DNA of 64,000 nucleotides from Lactiplantibacillus plantarum (GCF_014131735.1 NZ_CP039121.1:1178001-1242000), one strand, 5' to 3'. Positions 28,476 to 38,448 are shown, counted from the stretch's first letter. The notes: a model not told the origin generated them from the sequence alone. Program-made: numbers and translations.

Positions 28476-28525
28476 AAAATGCACCACTCGCTAGATTAGA
28501 TTGAAGCTAGCGAGTGGCGCATTTT
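28476..28525. terminator. Bidirectional terminator
   Basis: 19-nt arms (28476-28494 and 28507-28525) pair with a single mismatch, between convergent genes; flanked by AAAAT and ATTTT. Confidence 0.8.
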
Positions 28526-28559
28526 AGCATGGTTCGCGTTAATCGAACAAAAGTCTTGT

Positions 28560-29585
28560 TTAAGCAAACGGTGGATCTAATTTCGTTAAATAACGGCCCG
28601 GCAAGTAACCTTGATCTTGCAGGCGATACCAGACGACCCCGTTGTCGTCGGCCATTCGCTCAATCAAATTGACCGTGTCACCATGAGTGACGGTAGTTAA
28701 ATAGCGGCCATATGGTTCGATGTATGTGTGGACCTGTTTGCCAGGGACAAAACTGACGACGCCGGTTTGGCGAACAGGCCGTTTATTTTGGACGCGGTAG
28801 CCGGCTGGCAACTTGAGTAACAGTGTGTCACCGGTAGTTAATTGGAGGTGCGTCTCCGGAATCCACTGATCATCGCCAATCGCATACCAGGTCTCGTGAG
28901 TGACTAAGCGAACGCGCATGTACGTTTTATAAGTGCTACCGGGCTGGAGCTTAGTTAAATAGTTGGTCGTAGTTGCCCCAGGATACGGATAAACGGCGGT
29001 CAACTTGTTGACTTGGACAAAACCAGTACTGAGGTCAGTTTGTTGCCAATTTTGATTGCGGTAGAAAAAAAGGACCGTCTTGGAAGTGGTCGTGTATTCC
29101 CCAGTCACGTCGCCTACGGAACGGAGGAGCTTAAAACCGGCGACGGTCGGCGCACTGACTTCGTAAGGGGTTCCTAATTTCCCCCGGTACATGGTCGGCC
29201 GGCCAATTAGTTCGCGGCGGTCAATGTCATAGGCGTACATCCAGACTGGTTGGCCAGCTTGGCGTTCGTAAGTCAACGTGATGCTAGCCTGTGGGGTCGT
29301 AAACCAGCGAGTCAAGCCTTCGATATGGACGAGGTGGTAGCCGGTGATGCTGACGGCTGGCAAGTGAATCTCTTCGCCAATGGTGCCAGCAATCATATCA
29401 GCAGCCTGCAGTTCATTGCCATCCTGATCTAGGTGGTGAACGAGAACTAATGCTTCTGTTTGGTTAACTGTAGGTGCTGCGGCAGTTTGTGCGGCAATGG
29501 AACGTGGTGCCTCAGTAGCGCTTGTGGCGGCTTCCGTGCTGTTTAGTGCCTGAAGCATTCCTTTAAGTCGGTCAAGAAACGACAC
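28560..29585 (-). CDS. MucBP/SH3-domain protein without visible export signal
   Basis: 341 residues, GTG start with AAAGGAG 7 bases ahead. After a Thr/Ala-rich stretch (about 15-45), two MucBP-like beta modules (LVLVHHLDQDGNELQA to LTYERQ, about 46-107; then MYAYDIDRRELIG to LFFYRN, about 112-180) are followed by two SH3-like modules with GW/LXG-type segments (about 185-255, 265-335, e.g. ITVTHGDTVNLIERM and WYRLQDQGYLPGRYL). The N-terminus MSFLDRLKGMLQAL is amphipathic but not a signal peptide. Surface location is thus uncertain. Confidence 0.7.
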   Translation of the reverse strand: MSFLDRLKGMLQALNSTEAATSATEAPRSIAAQTAAAPTVNQTEALVLVHHLDQDGNELQAADMIAGTIGEEIHLPAVSITGYHLVHIEGLTRWFTTPQASITLTYERQAGQPVWMYAYDIDRRELIGRPTMYRGKLGTPYEVSAPTVAGFKLLRSVGDVTGEYTTTSKTVLFFYRNQNWQQTDLSTGFVQVNKLTAVYPYPGATTTNYLTKLQPGSTYKTYMRVRLVTHETWYAIGDDQWIPETHLQLTTGDTLLLKLPAGYRVQNKRPVRQTGVVSFVPGKQVHTYIEPYGRYLTTVTHGDTVNLIERMADDNGVVWYRLQDQGYLPGRYLTKLDPPFA

Positions 29586-29725
29586 GTGACCACTCCTTTC
29601 ATTAATAAATTAATTATCACTAGTATAACGCATTCACAAGGGTTCTGGCACGTCTTAAATAAATTGTAAAATTCCCGCTTTGTCAGTCGTGTATACTAAT
29701 ATTTAATAACAGGGGGCGTTAACGG

Positions 29726-30607
29726 ATGAATCTAAAACAATTACAATATTTTTTGGCCGTGGCAGAGGAAGGTCAGATGACAGCGGCCGCCAAACGCTTG
29801 CACGTGGCGCAGCCACCACTGAGCTATCAGATTAAGCAATTAGAACTTGAACTAGGCGTCACCCTCTTCAATCGCTTGCCTCAGGGTGTGACTGTTACTG
29901 AAGCTGGCAAGCTACTGGTGGGGTATGCCCAACAGCTCACGCAGTTGTCGGCGACTGCGGAGAACAAGGTCCGGGCCCTGGCACACGGCGTGACGGGGAC
30001 CATTAATCTGGGGACAGTTTCATCCTCGGCAGGGGTCATGCCGAATACGGCATTACTAAAGTGGTTAGGGCAACATCCCGATGTTCAGCTTGCGATTACG
30101 GAAGGCAATACGTATGAGTTGTTAGACGATCTGCATAAACGGTTGCTAGACGTGGCGGTGTTACGAACACCGTTCAACGCGCAACATCTAGTCTGTCGTT
30201 ACTTTCCCGCAGAACGGATGGCAGCAGTCATTCCGAAGCGATATTCACGGTTTGAAAAGCGGCGCCAGTTACAACTAAGTGACCTCGCTACGTTACCATT
30301 GATCAAGTACCGTCGTTTTAATGAATTATTCCACGTTGCCTTTCTGGAAGCGTCGGTTACGCCGACTTACATCATGACTTGTGATGATGCCCGCACGGCG
30401 ATGCACTGGGCTAATCACCAATTGGGAGTGGCCCTGGTGCCACGGTCATTGGCTGAAACCTATGACGGTGGTGACGTGCTGATTCGATCATTGGCGGATC
30501 ATCGTTTTCAGACTCAACTGGCCCTAGCAACGACCCCGGAAGCCTTAGCGACCCCATTAGTTGCCGGTTTGATGGCACAATTCCAGCAAGCGCAGTCGCT
30601 AGACTAG
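29726..30607 (+). CDS. LysR-type transcriptional regulator
   Basis: 293 residues with an N-terminal HTH (AAKRLHVAQPPLSYQIKQLE, residues 19-40) and a LysR substrate domain of two Rossmann-like subdomains (about 90-290). ATG at 29726 with GGGGG ahead. Probably controls the exporter genes 228 bases downstream, a common arrangement; the effector is unknown. Confidence 0.85.
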   Translation: MNLKQLQYFLAVAEEGQMTAAAKRLHVAQPPLSYQIKQLELELGVTLFNRLPQGVTVTEAGKLLVGYAQQLTQLSATAENKVRALAHGVTGTINLGTVSSSAGVMPNTALLKWLGQHPDVQLAITEGNTYELLDDLHKRLLDVAVLRTPFNAQHLVCRYFPAERMAAVIPKRYSRFEKRRQLQLSDLATLPLIKYRRFNELFHVAFLEASVTPTYIMTCDDARTAMHWANHQLGVALVPRSLAETYDGGDVLIRSLADHRFQTQLALATTPEALATPLVAGLMAQFQQAQSLD

Positions 30608-30617
30608 TTTAATCAGT

Positions 30618-30782
30618 TTGATATCTAAAAATTTAATCGCGGTTAAGGGTGAATTGCTGATTTAATCGGGTTGTTACCGATTACACTAGCTAGAAATTGA
30701 AGTGGTGTTTTCAGACGCAAAATAAGCCTAATGACTGTCGTACTGGGGATACGCTAACCTTCATTTAATAATTAGATATCAA
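30618..30782 (+). repeat. Paired inverted 11-mers flanking the LysR/exporter gap
   Basis: TTGATATCTAA (30618-30628) and its reverse complement TTAGATATCAA (30772-30782). The second is about 54 bases ahead of the exporter start and could be the regulator's operator. Confidence 0.4.
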
Positions 30783-30835
30783 TCGGTTTAAATGGTACAC
30801 TAACAATTGAAATTTAAAGGGTGAAGGTGAAGGAA

Positions 30836-31681
30836 ATGATTTATTCGTTAGGGCTAATGCTCGGCGTTGGGGTAATTGCCGGAATTTTCGGTGCTATTTT
30901 AGGTATCGGTGGTGGCATGATCGTCACACCAATCCTGACACTTGGTTTGGGATTAGATATTAAGTATGCGATTGGGGCCAGTATTATCGCCGTGATTGCC
31001 ACGAGTTCGGGCTCTACCATTGCATATTTACGTGATGAGATGTTGAACTTACGCGTCGCGATGTTTCTTGAAATTGCGACGACGGTCGGGGCCGTCCTCG
31101 GGGCAGTGTTGACGGGGGTGCTTAATGCAACATTCCTGTACTTCCTATTTGGGGCGCTGTTAGTTTTCACGACGTATAATATGATTCGTAAATTAATGAG
31201 TAAGAACGGTGAATTACCGTCAGTCAAAGATGACAAGCTGGCGACACAGTTGAACTTAAATGGTACTTATTATGATAAAGCATTGAATAAGCAAGTTGAT
31301 TATCAGGTTGAAAACGTGCCGGGTGGTTTTTCCATGATGTTTGGTGCTGGTTTCGCCAGTGGCTTGTTGGGGATCGGGAGTGGCGCGTTCAAAGTGCTAG
31401 CCATGGATACGATTATGCATATGCCGCTTAAACCGTCATCAGCAACTTCTAACCTGATGATGGGGGTGACGGCGGCAGCGAGTGCGATGGTCTACTTCTT
31501 TAATGGGTCAATCAAACCCGGAATCGCGGCCCCATTAGCTATCGGGATTATCGTCGGTGCCTTAATCGGCTCACGAATCATGACGCGGCTCAAGCCACGC
31601 TTGATTCGCATGATCTTTGTGCCCGTGATGCTCTATCTGGGAATTCAAATGATTGCTAAAGGATTCGGGGTGACCATCTAA
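30836..31681 (+). CDS. TauE/SafE-family membrane transporter
   Basis: 281-residue protein of the TauE/SafE (DUF81) family with about 8 membrane helices, typically export of sulfite, sulfoacetate or other small anions; substrate unknown. The family repeat GIFGAILGIGGGMIVTPIL (N-term) and GFASGLLGIGSGAFKV (middle) are visible. ATG at 30836 is favoured over GTG at 30821 as GAAGG is 8 bases away. Stop overlaps the next start (TAATG). Confidence 0.8.
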   Translation: MIYSLGLMLGVGVIAGIFGAILGIGGGMIVTPILTLGLGLDIKYAIGASIIAVIATSSGSTIAYLRDEMLNLRVAMFLEIATTVGAVLGAVLTGVLNATFLYFLFGALLVFTTYNMIRKLMSKNGELPSVKDDKLATQLNLNGTYYDKALNKQVDYQVENVPGGFSMMFGAGFASGLLGIGSGAFKVLAMDTIMHMPLKPSSATSNLMMGVTAAASAMVYFFNGSIKPGIAAPLAIGIIVGALIGSRIMTRLKPRLIRMIFVPVMLYLGIQMIAKGFGVTI

Positions 31682-32061
31682 TGGATAAGCAAAAAACAAC
31701 TAAAGCGCAAGAGATGCACGCCGTTGAAATGATGATTGGGTATATTCTACGAATTGGCGTCATTGTTTCTGCAATCGTGATTATTATTGGGATGCTTCTG
31801 ATGTTGATTCAGGGCAATGGTGGTTATGCAAATGGTATGGAACCCCATACGGTCGCTGATATTCTAGCCGGCATTGTGGCACTTAAACCATATGCCGTGA
31901 TTATGTTAGGTTTATTTCTATTGATTTTAACGCCAACTTTGCGGGTTGCGGTCTCTATCTACGCCTTTGCAGTGGAAAAAGATCACTTATATGTTTGGAT
32001 TACGACGATTGTTCTCATCATCTTGATTGTTGCTTCGGTTATTGGGTATCTCGGTAACTAG
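31681..32061 (+). CDS. DUF1634 small membrane protein
   Basis: 126 residues with three hydrophobic helices (about 16-45, 65-90, 100-122), DUF1634 family. Overlaps the TauE/SafE gene by one base, so it is translationally coupled; the families co-occur in operons and probably form one transporter. No enzymatic motif. Confidence 0.75.
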   Translation: MDKQKTTKAQEMHAVEMMIGYILRIGVIVSAIVIIIGMLLMLIQGNGGYANGMEPHTVADILAGIVALKPYAVIMLGLFLLILTPTLRVAVSIYAFAVEKDHLYVWITTIVLIILIVASVIGYLGN

Positions 32062-32239
32062 GCTAGACGGAGCTGATTAATCAGGTTGAGTCGTGATTAA
32101 AATGGGCGCACATCTAAAATGGCTACCAGCTTGTTTCGAGGTTAATGTGGAAAGAATCTAAGTTGGTGTAAATTCACGGGCTGGTGTGTTTTATGCCGAT
32201 GTACGAGTACTTAACTAGCCAATATTGTTTAATAATAAG

Positions 32240-32274
32240 AGAATGCTGATAAAAAATCAGCATTCTTTTTTATT
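32240..32274 (+). terminator. Terminator of the exporter operon
   Basis: 11-bp perfect stem (32240-32250 with 32256-32266) and a T-run. Confidence 0.85.
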
Positions 32275-32517
32275 TGTGCACTTTTAGCTGTTTTGACTAA
32301 CGTAAAAAAGACCTAATATCGTCATTTTTATCGTTATTTGAATTATTTATTAAGAAAAATTGCCGATTGTGTTCACTTGATAATTGAACACTGATGTGAG
32401 AATATAATTGCTTATATATCAGTAATTTCAGGCATGTTTATCAGTATGGATAATAATCGCAAAATGAAATAATTAAGACGATTATGACGAAATAATGATA
32501 AAAATTAGAGTTTAGGA

Positions 32518-32546
32518 TTGATTTTAATTTATTTATAATATACAAT
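32518..32546 (+). promoter_or_regulatory. oppA promoter
   Basis: TTGATT (32518-32523), 17-base spacer, TACAAT (32541-32546), in a very AT-rich upstream region (32275-32517, no gene seen). Confidence 0.7.
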
Positions 32547-32607
32547 TACTTTAACTTTTCGAGGGAAAAGCACACACAAACTATTTTAAAGTTAGGGGTT
32601 GGGTTAT

Positions 32608-34251
32608 ATGAATTTCAAAACAGCTGCAAAAGTAACCGTCGTTGCCGGCGCATCCGTACTATTCTTAGCTGCTTGTGGCTCAAGCAAGAGTTCTTCAAGT
32701 TCTAAGCAAACGGCCAATTGGACCGAATCAGCCGAATTACCAACGATGGACATTTCTAAGTCCACCGATGTGGTTAGTTCTAACGCGTTGAATAACACCA
32801 ATGAAGGGTTATACCGTCTCGGTAAGAACGGGAAGGTCACACCCGGAATTGCGAAATCCACTAAGGTTACTAATGGTGGGAAGACATATACGTTCACTTT
32901 ACGGAAGAACGCAAAATGGAGTAACGGGGATAAAGTTACTGCCAAAGACTTTGTTTATGGTTGGCAACGGACCGTTAATCCAAAGACTGCGTCACAATAC
33001 GCATACTTATATTCAGGGATTAAGAACGCTGACGCTATCGTCAATGGCAAGAAGCCCGTTTCTAGTTTAGGGATCAAGGCTGATGGCGATTACAAGTTGA
33101 CGGTCACTTTGGATAAGCCAATTGCTTACTTTGACAAGCTGATGGGCTTTGTCAACTTCTTCCCACAAAATGAAAAAGTGGTTAAGAAGTACGGTTCTAA
33201 GTATGGGACGAGCAGTAAGGCCATGGTTTATAACGGCCCTTACAAGATGACTGGTTGGACTGGGACAAACTTGTCATGGACCTTGAAGAAGAATAACGAT
33301 TATTGGGATAAGAAAGCTGTTAAGATGGACAGCATCAAGTACCAAGTCGTTAAGGATCCTTCAACTGGCTTGAACTTATTTAATTCCAATAAGCTCGACT
33401 TTACGACACTTTCCAACGAACAAGTTAAGAATTATAAGAATGATAAGAACTACTTAGTTCGGAAGACGGCTTCAACTTTCTACGTTGAATTTAATCGTAA
33501 GGATAGCGATAAGACTTTAGCCAAAGCTTTCCAGAACAAGAAGATTCGTCAGGCCTTGTCATTAGCAATTAACCGGAAGTCCTACGTTAATAATACGTTA
33601 GGTAACGGTTCGACCGTTTCTAAAGGTTACGTTTCTGAAGACTTAGCTAAAAACCCGACAACTGGTAAGGACTTTACGACTGACGCTGCCGTTCCTTCTG
33701 CAGTTGACTACAACTTAACGAAAGCTAAGAAGTTGTGGAAAGAAGGGATGAAAGAAATTGGTGAAACTAAGCTGAACATCAAGCTTCTTTCTGACGATAC
33801 TGATGGTGGTAAGAAGTCTACTGAATTTATTCAAGGTGCTTGGGAGAAATTACCTGGTCTGACCGTTACTAACCAGAACGTCCCATTCAAGACCCGTCTT
33901 CAACGGTCACAAAACGGGAACTTCGATACGGTTATCTCTGCCTGGAATGCTGACTTTACCGACCCAATTTCCTTCTTGTCACTCTTCACGTCCGACAACT
34001 CATACAACAATGGGAAGTATGACAGTGCCGCATACGACGATGCTGTGAAGAAGGCGGAAGGTGCCGATGCCAATAACAAGACTGCACGTTGGGCTGACAT
34101 GGTCGCTGCTGAAAAGCAATTGATGAATGATCAAGGGGTCATCCCAATCTATCAACAAGCCTCAGCAACGTTGACTCGGAGCAATCTGAAGGGCATCATC
34201 TACAACACTGCGGGCTCAAACTACAACTTCAAGTACATGTCCGTAAAATAA
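32608..34251 (+). CDS. oppA: Oligopeptide ABC transporter, substrate-binding lipoprotein OppA
   Basis: 547-residue extracellular solute-binding protein of family 5 (oligopeptide type). The N-terminal signal ends in the lipobox LAAC, Cys23, followed by a Ser-rich linker. The binding-protein body shows WTFTLRKNAKWSNGD-like and FVYGWQRTVNP motifs of the SBP_bac_5 family. ATG at 32608 is chosen over TTG at 32599. It heads the opp operon and is separated from oppB by an attenuator-like hairpin, which fits higher oppA expression. Confidence 0.93.
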   Translation: MNFKTAAKVTVVAGASVLFLAACGSSKSSSSSKQTANWTESAELPTMDISKSTDVVSSNALNNTNEGLYRLGKNGKVTPGIAKSTKVTNGGKTYTFTLRKNAKWSNGDKVTAKDFVYGWQRTVNPKTASQYAYLYSGIKNADAIVNGKKPVSSLGIKADGDYKLTVTLDKPIAYFDKLMGFVNFFPQNEKVVKKYGSKYGTSSKAMVYNGPYKMTGWTGTNLSWTLKKNNDYWDKKAVKMDSIKYQVVKDPSTGLNLFNSNKLDFTTLSNEQVKNYKNDKNYLVRKTASTFYVEFNRKDSDKTLAKAFQNKKIRQALSLAINRKSYVNNTLGNGSTVSKGYVSEDLAKNPTTGKDFTTDAAVPSAVDYNLTKAKKLWKEGMKEIGETKLNIKLLSDDTDGGKKSTEFIQGAWEKLPGLTVTNQNVPFKTRLQRSQNGNFDTVISAWNADFTDPISFLSLFTSDNSYNNGKYDSAAYDDAVKKAEGADANNKTARWADMVAAEKQLMNDQGVIPIYQQASATLTRSNLKGIIYNTAGSNYNFKYMSVK

Positions 34252-34310
34252 TGATGTAAATCCACAGAAAAAAGTGTGTGTGCTTTAACTGAATGAATGT
34301 GAAGCAAAGG

Positions 34311-34351
34311 GGTAAGGATTGACACATTGTTAATCCTTACCATTTTGTTTT
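34311..34351 (+). terminator. Attenuator-like hairpin between oppA and oppB
   Basis: Perfect 10-bp stem (34311-34320 with 34332-34341) then ATTTTGTTTT, inside an operon; would lower expression of oppBCDF relative to oppA. Confidence 0.7.
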
Positions 34352-34408
34352 ATAATGAGGGATGTCATTATTTTTTAAGTTGATTTTAATAGAATGCGAG
34401 GAATTCTC

Positions 34409-35338
34409 ATGAGAAAGTATCTTTTAAAGCGGATATTTTACTTGTTCCTGACATTATTCATTGTGGCGACCGCCACGTTCTTCTTAATGAAGTTAATGCC
34501 CGGAACACCGCTGCAAAATGAAGCTAAATTGACCCCTAGCGAAAAGGCGTCGATCTTGGCCCAATACGGGTTGGACAAACCTGTTTGGTTGCAATACTTC
34601 ATTTACATTGGCGGGATCTTCAAGGGGAGCTTAGGGTTATCCTTCCAGTTCTCTGATCAAGCTGTCAGTTACCTGATTGGTAGCCGGATGGGACCATCGA
34701 TGCAGTTAGGTGGTCAAGCGATGGTCGTCGGAATCGTCTTTGGGATTATCCTAGGGGCCGTTGGGGCCATCAAGAAGGATACTTGGGCCGACCGTTTAGC
34801 AACCATCTTATCGATCTTAGGGATCGCAGTTCCGAGTTTCGTGTTAGCCATCCTGTTACAATACTACCTCGGCTTAAAGGCTGGTTGGTTCCCTGTTGCT
34901 GGTTGGGAAGGCTTCGCTTACACGATCTTACCAACGTTAGCTTTGGCCGCCAGTCCGCTGGCCGAAACGGCTCGGTTTATCCGAACCGACATGGTGGACG
35001 TGCTGAGTTCGGATTATATTGAGCTAGCTAAAGCCAAAGGGTTGTCGAAGTTTGGCATCGTGTATCACCATGCGTTGCGGAACAGTTTGATTCCAATGGT
35101 TACGCTGATTGGACCATTGGCCGCCGCCTTGATGACGGGTTCAATGGTTGTTGAAAATATCTTCTCAGTACCTGGGATTGGGGAACAATTCGTTAAATCA
35201 ATTCTGGTTAACGACTACCCAACCATCATGGGTGTGACGATTTTCTATTCAGCACTCCTTTGCTTACTATTATTGTTGACCGATATTGTCTACGGAATTA
35301 TTGATCCGCGGATTCGTTTAAATGGAAATGGGGACTAG
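34409..35338 (+). CDS. oppB: Oligopeptide ABC transporter permease OppB
   Basis: 309-residue permease with 6 membrane helices; EAA-type loop DYIELAKAKGLSKFGIVYHH contacting the ATPase. ATG at 34409 preferred over 34394 on the strength of GAGGA 6 bases upstream. Tightly followed by oppC (3 bases). Confidence 0.93.
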   Translation: MRKYLLKRIFYLFLTLFIVATATFFLMKLMPGTPLQNEAKLTPSEKASILAQYGLDKPVWLQYFIYIGGIFKGSLGLSFQFSDQAVSYLIGSRMGPSMQLGGQAMVVGIVFGIILGAVGAIKKDTWADRLATILSILGIAVPSFVLAILLQYYLGLKAGWFPVAGWEGFAYTILPTLALAASPLAETARFIRTDMVDVLSSDYIELAKAKGLSKFGIVYHHALRNSLIPMVTLIGPLAAALMTGSMVVENIFSVPGIGEQFVKSILVNDYPTIMGVTIFYSALLCLLLLLTDIVYGIIDPRIRLNGNGD

Positions 35339-35341
35339 TTA

Positions 35342-36376
35342 ATGGCAGAAAATCCAAGTAGTATCGATATTAAGCCCGGCGACTTCGAGCCGTTAGATAA
35401 ACAAGCGGGTCCTGATAATGAACGGATCGCAGCACCTTCCTTAACGTTCGGCCAAGATGTATGGCGGCGATTGAAGTCTAACAAGACCGCTTTTATCAGC
35501 TTTATCGTGTTAGTATTCTTATTCTTAGTGGCATTTGGTGGACGGGCAGTCTACCATGTTGATCCTAATGCACAGTCGCCACGGTATGCGAACCTCCCTC
35601 CGAAGATTCCGGGTGTTAGTATCCATGGCTTGAATGGTCACTTGACTCAATCTGGTAAGGACGTTGATGCATATGCGGCGGCCGGTGCAAAGTCTGACGT
35701 GCATTATCTTCTCGGGACTGATTATCTGGGCCGGGACTTACTGGCGCGGATTATGTATGGGACCCGGATCTCACTTGAAATTGCGTTGATTGCTACTTTG
35801 ATTGACCTGACGATTGGGGTCGGATTCGGGATACTCTCCGGTTGGAAAGGTGGGCGCGTCGATTTATTCATGCAACGTGTGATTGAAATCCTCTCGTCCA
35901 TCCCACAATTGGTTATCATGGTGTTGATGGCCACGGCCTTCACGAAGACTGGGATGGCCTCAATCATTGCGGCCATCGCGATCACTGGTTGGACCACGAT
36001 GGCCCGGCTGACTCGGGCACAGACCTTGCAATTGAAGAACCAAGACTTTATTTTGGCTGCGCGGACACTGGGTGAATCACCCGTCAAGATTGCTTGGAAA
36101 CATTTGTTACCAAACCTTTCAAGTGTCATTATTATTCAAACGATGTTCACGATTCCAAGTGCGATCTTCTTCGAAGCGTTCTTGAGTTATATCGGGATTG
36201 GGATCAGTTCACCCCAAGCTTCATTGGGGACGTTGATCTCTGATGGGCAGAAGAACTTCCAATTCTTGCCATATCAGATGTGGTACCCAGCCATCGTGCT
36301 GATCATCTTGATGCTCGCCTTTAACTTGTTAGGTGACGGGATGCGCGATGCGTTTGATCCAAAGTCAAAACGTTAG
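35342..36376 (+). CDS. oppC: Oligopeptide ABC transporter permease OppC
   Basis: 344-residue permease. A cytoplasmic N-terminal tail (about 1-50), a first helix, a long loop (about 75-130) and the conserved DPI domain with the coupling loop DFILAARTLGESPVKIAWKH. Partner of OppB in the translocation pore. Confidence 0.93.
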   Translation: MAENPSSIDIKPGDFEPLDKQAGPDNERIAAPSLTFGQDVWRRLKSNKTAFISFIVLVFLFLVAFGGRAVYHVDPNAQSPRYANLPPKIPGVSIHGLNGHLTQSGKDVDAYAAAGAKSDVHYLLGTDYLGRDLLARIMYGTRISLEIALIATLIDLTIGVGFGILSGWKGGRVDLFMQRVIEILSSIPQLVIMVLMATAFTKTGMASIIAAIAITGWTTMARLTRAQTLQLKNQDFILAARTLGESPVKIAWKHLLPNLSSVIIIQTMFTIPSAIFFEAFLSYIGIGISSPQASLGTLISDGQKNFQFLPYQMWYPAIVLIILMLAFNLLGDGMRDAFDPKSKR

Positions 36377-36391
36377 GAGGACGGCAGCACT

Positions 36392-37471
36392 ATGGAAAAA
36401 CCAGAAAATGTGATTGAGGTCCGCAACTTGGAAATCAATTTCCATACTTATGCGGGCGAAGTTAAAGCCATCCGTGACGTTAGCTTTGATTTACGTAAGG
36501 GTGAAACCTTGGCAATTGTTGGTGAATCAGGGTCTGGTAAGTCAGTGACGACACGTTCACTGATGGGCCTGTTAGCACCTAATGCTGAAATTAAACGTGG
36601 GAGCATTATGTTCCACGGTGAAGATATTATTAAAAAGTCCGAAAAAGACATGCAACACATTCGTGGTAAGGATATTGCCATGATCTTCCAAGATCCAATG
36701 ACATCATTGGACCCAACAATGCGGATTGGGATGCAGATTGCGGAACCTTTGATGAAACATAAGGGTTTGAAGAAAAAAGAAGCGATCGCCCAAGCGCTAG
36801 AGATGTTGAAATTGGTTGGGATTACTAATCCTGAAGGCCGAATCAATGATTATCCATACCAATTCTCAGGCGGGATGCGGCAACGGATTGTGATTGCGAT
36901 TGCATTGGTCTGCTATCCTGAAGTCCTGATTGCTGATGAACCAACGACTGCCTTGGACGTGACGATTCAAGCCCAGATTCTGGACTTGATGAAGGATTTA
37001 CAAAATCGAATTGATACGTCGATTATCTTTATCACCCATGACTTAGGTGTCGTGGCCGGAATGGCTGATCGGGTCGCAGTGATGTATGCCGGTAAAATCG
37101 TGGAATACGGGACAGTCGATGAGATCTTCTTCAATCCACAACATCCTTATACCTGGGGGTTACTCAATTCGATGCCAACCTTGGATACTGAAAGTGGCTC
37201 ATTATCAGCGATTCCAGGGACCCCACCAGATTTGTTGGAACCACCAGTTGGTGACGCCTTTGCAGCGCGGAGCGATTACGCGATGAAGATTGATACGGAG
37301 AAGGAACCCCCATTCTTTAAGGTTTCTGATACCCATTACGCGGCGACCTGGTTACTACATCCAGATGCCCCCAAGGTAACGCCACCTGCTGAAATCGTTC
37401 GGCGTCAGCAAAAGTTTGCGGCCATGCAAAAACCGCAAGCACCAATTTCAAATCCCGTAGCAAAGGAGTAA
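36392..37471 (+). CDS. oppD: Oligopeptide ABC transporter ATPase OppD
   Basis: 359-residue ATPase: Walker A GESGSGKS, signature FSGGMRQR, Walker B VLIADEPTTALD, and H-loop THDLG. C-terminal oligopeptide extension (PHTWGLL... P-rich). GGAGG ahead of ATG. Confidence 0.95.
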   Translation: MEKPENVIEVRNLEINFHTYAGEVKAIRDVSFDLRKGETLAIVGESGSGKSVTTRSLMGLLAPNAEIKRGSIMFHGEDIIKKSEKDMQHIRGKDIAMIFQDPMTSLDPTMRIGMQIAEPLMKHKGLKKKEAIAQALEMLKLVGITNPEGRINDYPYQFSGGMRQRIVIAIALVCYPEVLIADEPTTALDVTIQAQILDLMKDLQNRIDTSIIFITHDLGVVAGMADRVAVMYAGKIVEYGTVDEIFFNPQHPYTWGLLNSMPTLDTESGSLSAIPGTPPDLLEPPVGDAFAARSDYAMKIDTEKEPPFFKVSDTHYAATWLLHPDAPKVTPPAEIVRRQQKFAAMQKPQAPISNPVAKE

Positions 37472-37477
37472 GTAGAC

Positions 37478-38443
37478 ATGCCTGATGAACGTAAAAAAAT
37501 TCTAGAAGTTCGCCATTTAAAGCAGTATTTTAATGTCGGCAAAAAAGATGAAGTCCGGGCCGTTGATGACGTCTCCTTTGACATTTATGAAGGTGAAACA
37601 TTTGGGTTAGTTGGTGAATCTGGTTCAGGAAAGACCACGACCGGACGTTCCATCATTCACTTATATGAACCAACTGATGGTGAAATCATTTTTGACGGTA
37701 AGGACGTTTCCAAATTACACACTAAGAAGGAACGCCATGAATTTCGCCGGGAGATCCAAATGATTTTCCAGGACCCATACGCCTCATTGAATCCACGAAT
37801 GAAAGTCAAGGATATCGTGGCGGAAGGGATTGATATTCACGGTTTAGCCAAGGATGATGCAGACCGAACCAAGCAAGTTGAAGACTTATTGGAGACGGTT
37901 GGTCTTAACAAGGACCACTCTAGTCGTTATCCACATGAATTTTCAGGTGGTCAACGTCAACGGATCGGGATTGCCCGGGCGTTAGCGGTAGAGCCTAAAT
38001 TCATCATTGCTGATGAACCAATTTCTGCGCTGGATGTTTCGATTCAAGCCCAAGTGGTTAACTTGATGAAGGAATTACAAGTTAAGCAGAACTTGACTTA
38101 TTTATTTATTGCGCATGATTTGTCAATGGTTAAGTATATCAGTGACCGGATCGGCGTTATGCATTACGGTAAGATTCTGGAAATTGGGCCTGCGGATGAA
38201 GTGTATAATCATCCGTTACACAAGTACACCGAGAGTTTGATCTCGGCGGTGCCGGTACCTGATCCAGAGTTTGAACGTAACCGTAAGCAGGTTCCTTATG
38301 ACGAAACGACCGAACATGACGGTAAGAAGCGGCGAATGGTCGAAATTGCACCAGGGCACTTTGTCCGGGCAACTGAAGACGAAATCCCGATATACACCAA
38401 GCGGGCTGTTGACGCGGGGTTAATTACGGAATTTTCTGAGTAA
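37478..38443 (+). CDS. oppF: Oligopeptide ABC transporter ATPase OppF
   Basis: 321-residue second ATPase, pairs with OppD. Walker A GESGSGKT, signature FSGGQRQR, Walker B FIIADEPISALD, H-loop AHDLS. Starts 6 bases after oppD; followed by a terminator. Confidence 0.95.
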   Translation: MPDERKKILEVRHLKQYFNVGKKDEVRAVDDVSFDIYEGETFGLVGESGSGKTTTGRSIIHLYEPTDGEIIFDGKDVSKLHTKKERHEFRREIQMIFQDPYASLNPRMKVKDIVAEGIDIHGLAKDDADRTKQVEDLLETVGLNKDHSSRYPHEFSGGQRQRIGIARALAVEPKFIIADEPISALDVSIQAQVVNLMKELQVKQNLTYLFIAHDLSMVKYISDRIGVMHYGKILEIGPADEVYNHPLHKYTESLISAVPVPDPEFERNRKQVPYDETTEHDGKKRRMVEIAPGHFVRATEDEIPIYTKRAVDAGLITEFSE

Positions 38444-38448
38444 CGGCT

